From Pseudoflavonifractor sp047637855 (lineage in GTDB: Bacteria > Bacillota > Clostridia > Oscillospirales > Oscillospiraceae), in NCBI GenBank assembly GCA_047637855.1, contig JBLJBF010000215.1:1-6117 (forward strand): DNA of 6,117 bases. Direction: 5' to 3'. Below, in pieces: positions 5,459-6,117 of this stretch (its first letter is position 1; every line of letters begins with the position of its first letter). The notes under the pieces are model-generated. The model made no database searches. It worked only from the letters and a program-made list of their open reading frames with translations, and was not told where the DNA came from. Position numbers and translations under genes: made by a program.

Positions 5459-6117
5459 CTAGTCCCCCATGTCAAAGGGCGGCTGGTCGCGGCTCTGGGG
5501 AACGGCGTCGCCCTCGTAATCGAACTCTTCAGGGACTGCCCCCAGGCTATGCCCCGTCGGGGCCATGCCCTGCTTGAACTGCATCTCCTGCCACTGCTCC
5601 TTGGTGATGAGCAGCTGCCGGGGTTTGGAGCCCTCGAAGGGGCCTACGATCCCCTTCTCCTCCATCTGGTCCACCAGCCGGGCCGCCCGGGAGTAGCCCA
5701 ACTTGAGCCGCCGCTGGAGCATGGAGACACTGGCCATGCCGGTGTCCACCACCACCTCGATGGCGGCGGGGAGCAGCTCGTCGTAGTCGTCTCCCACCTC
5801 TTCGGGGGCGGAGCCGCCCACGCCCTTGGCCCCCTTCTCCTTCTCGGCGGCGTGCTGCTCGATCTCGTGGATGATGGTCTCGTCGTACTCGGCCGCGCCG
5901 CTGCGCTTGACGAACTCCACCACGTTGGCCACCTCCTCGTCGGAGATGAGGCAGCCCTGGACCCGCTGGGGCTTCCCGGTCCCCAGGGGGAAGTACAGCA
6001 TATCGCCCCGGCCCACCAGCTTTTCCGCACCCGTGGTGTCCAGGATGATGCGGGACTCCAGACTGGAGGCCACGGCGAAGGCGATGCGGGAGGGGATGTT
6101 GGCCTTCATCAGGCCGG
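5459..6117 (-). CDS. ftsK: DNA translocase FtsK/SpoIIIE, C-terminal part, cut by the right edge
   Basis: This is the last 218 residues of a septal DNA pump that moves chromosome ends through the division or sporulation septum. The frame is open to the right edge, and in-frame residues before the first visible Met (6109) continue the family motif as GLMKANIPSR, so the Met is internal. Visible parts in order are the end of the RecA-like motor (RIAFAVASSLESRIILD, GAEKLVGRGDMLYFP, RVQGCLISDEEV), an acidic and charged linker, and the winged-helix gamma domain that reads chromosome-orienting sequences (from DELLPAAIEVVV through SMLQRRLKLGYSRAARLVDQ and GIVGPFEGSKPR to the ITKEQW region). A tail of about 45 acidic, proline-containing residues follows. 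The N-terminal membrane domain and the Walker motifs lie outside the window. In a spore former this may be the only translocase or one of a pair. Confidence 0.95.
   Translation of the reverse strand, partial: GLMKANIPSRIAFAVASSLESRIILDTTGAEKLVGRGDMLYFPLGTGKPQRVQGCLISDEEVANVVEFVKRSGAAEYDETIIHEIEQHAAEKEKGAKGVGGSAPEEVGDDYDELLPAAIEVVVDTGMASVSMLQRRLKLGYSRAARLVDQMEEKGIVGPFEGSKPRQLLITKEQWQEMQFKQGMAPTGHSLGAVPEEFDYEGDAVPQSRDQPPFDMGD

Overview
The window looks like chromosome from a spore-forming, fairly GC-rich Clostridia, most likely a gut Oscillospiraceae-type bacterium. This rests on the YpeB germination protein, AGGAG-type ribosome binding sites, sigma-A-like promoters in AT-rich spacers, and the style of the FtsK/SpoIIIE tail. 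The genus is inference. No mobile element, CRISPR array or rRNA is visible, and I do not see a clearly undescribed system.

Left edge (1-314). The first 53 bases are the 5' part of a tRNA-Pro with anticodon GGG, read leftwards, with its own promoter at 76-104. An AT-rich spacer of about 135 bp carries an imperfect direct repeat. It is followed by a good sigma-A promoter (240-267) overlapped at its start point by an SmtB/CadC-type operator.

Heavy-metal efflux operon (315-2915, plus strand). There are three genes: an ArsR/SmtB metal sensor with both the alpha3N cysteine site and the alpha5 site; a free-standing 72-residue HMA metal-binding protein with a DCANC motif; and a 618-residue P1B-2 type ATPase (Zn/Cd/Pb export) lacking an N-terminal metal-binding domain. 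The expected logic is that the sensor represses the promoter until metal binds, and the HMA protein may hand metal to, or regulate, the pump. The HMA gene and the pump lie in the same reading frame with only one TAG between them. A two-tier hairpin with a T-run ends the operon.

Sporulation gene (2928-4286, plus strand). ypeB follows the terminator directly, without the usual sleB partner just upstream. Its most likely start is inside what the longest open frame would call residue 23, because the longer version would begin in the terminator hairpin. A perfect 34-bp palindrome (4289-4322) closes it and probably also terminates the converging genes from the right.

Minus-strand group (6117 down to 4388). 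The C-terminal end of an FtsK/SpoIIIE DNA translocase (cut by the right edge), a GNAT acetyltransferase and a DUF1275 (YoaK-like) membrane protein follow each other with gaps of 2 and 4 bases, so they are probably one translationally coupled operon. The DUF1275 gene is much more AT-rich than its neighbours.
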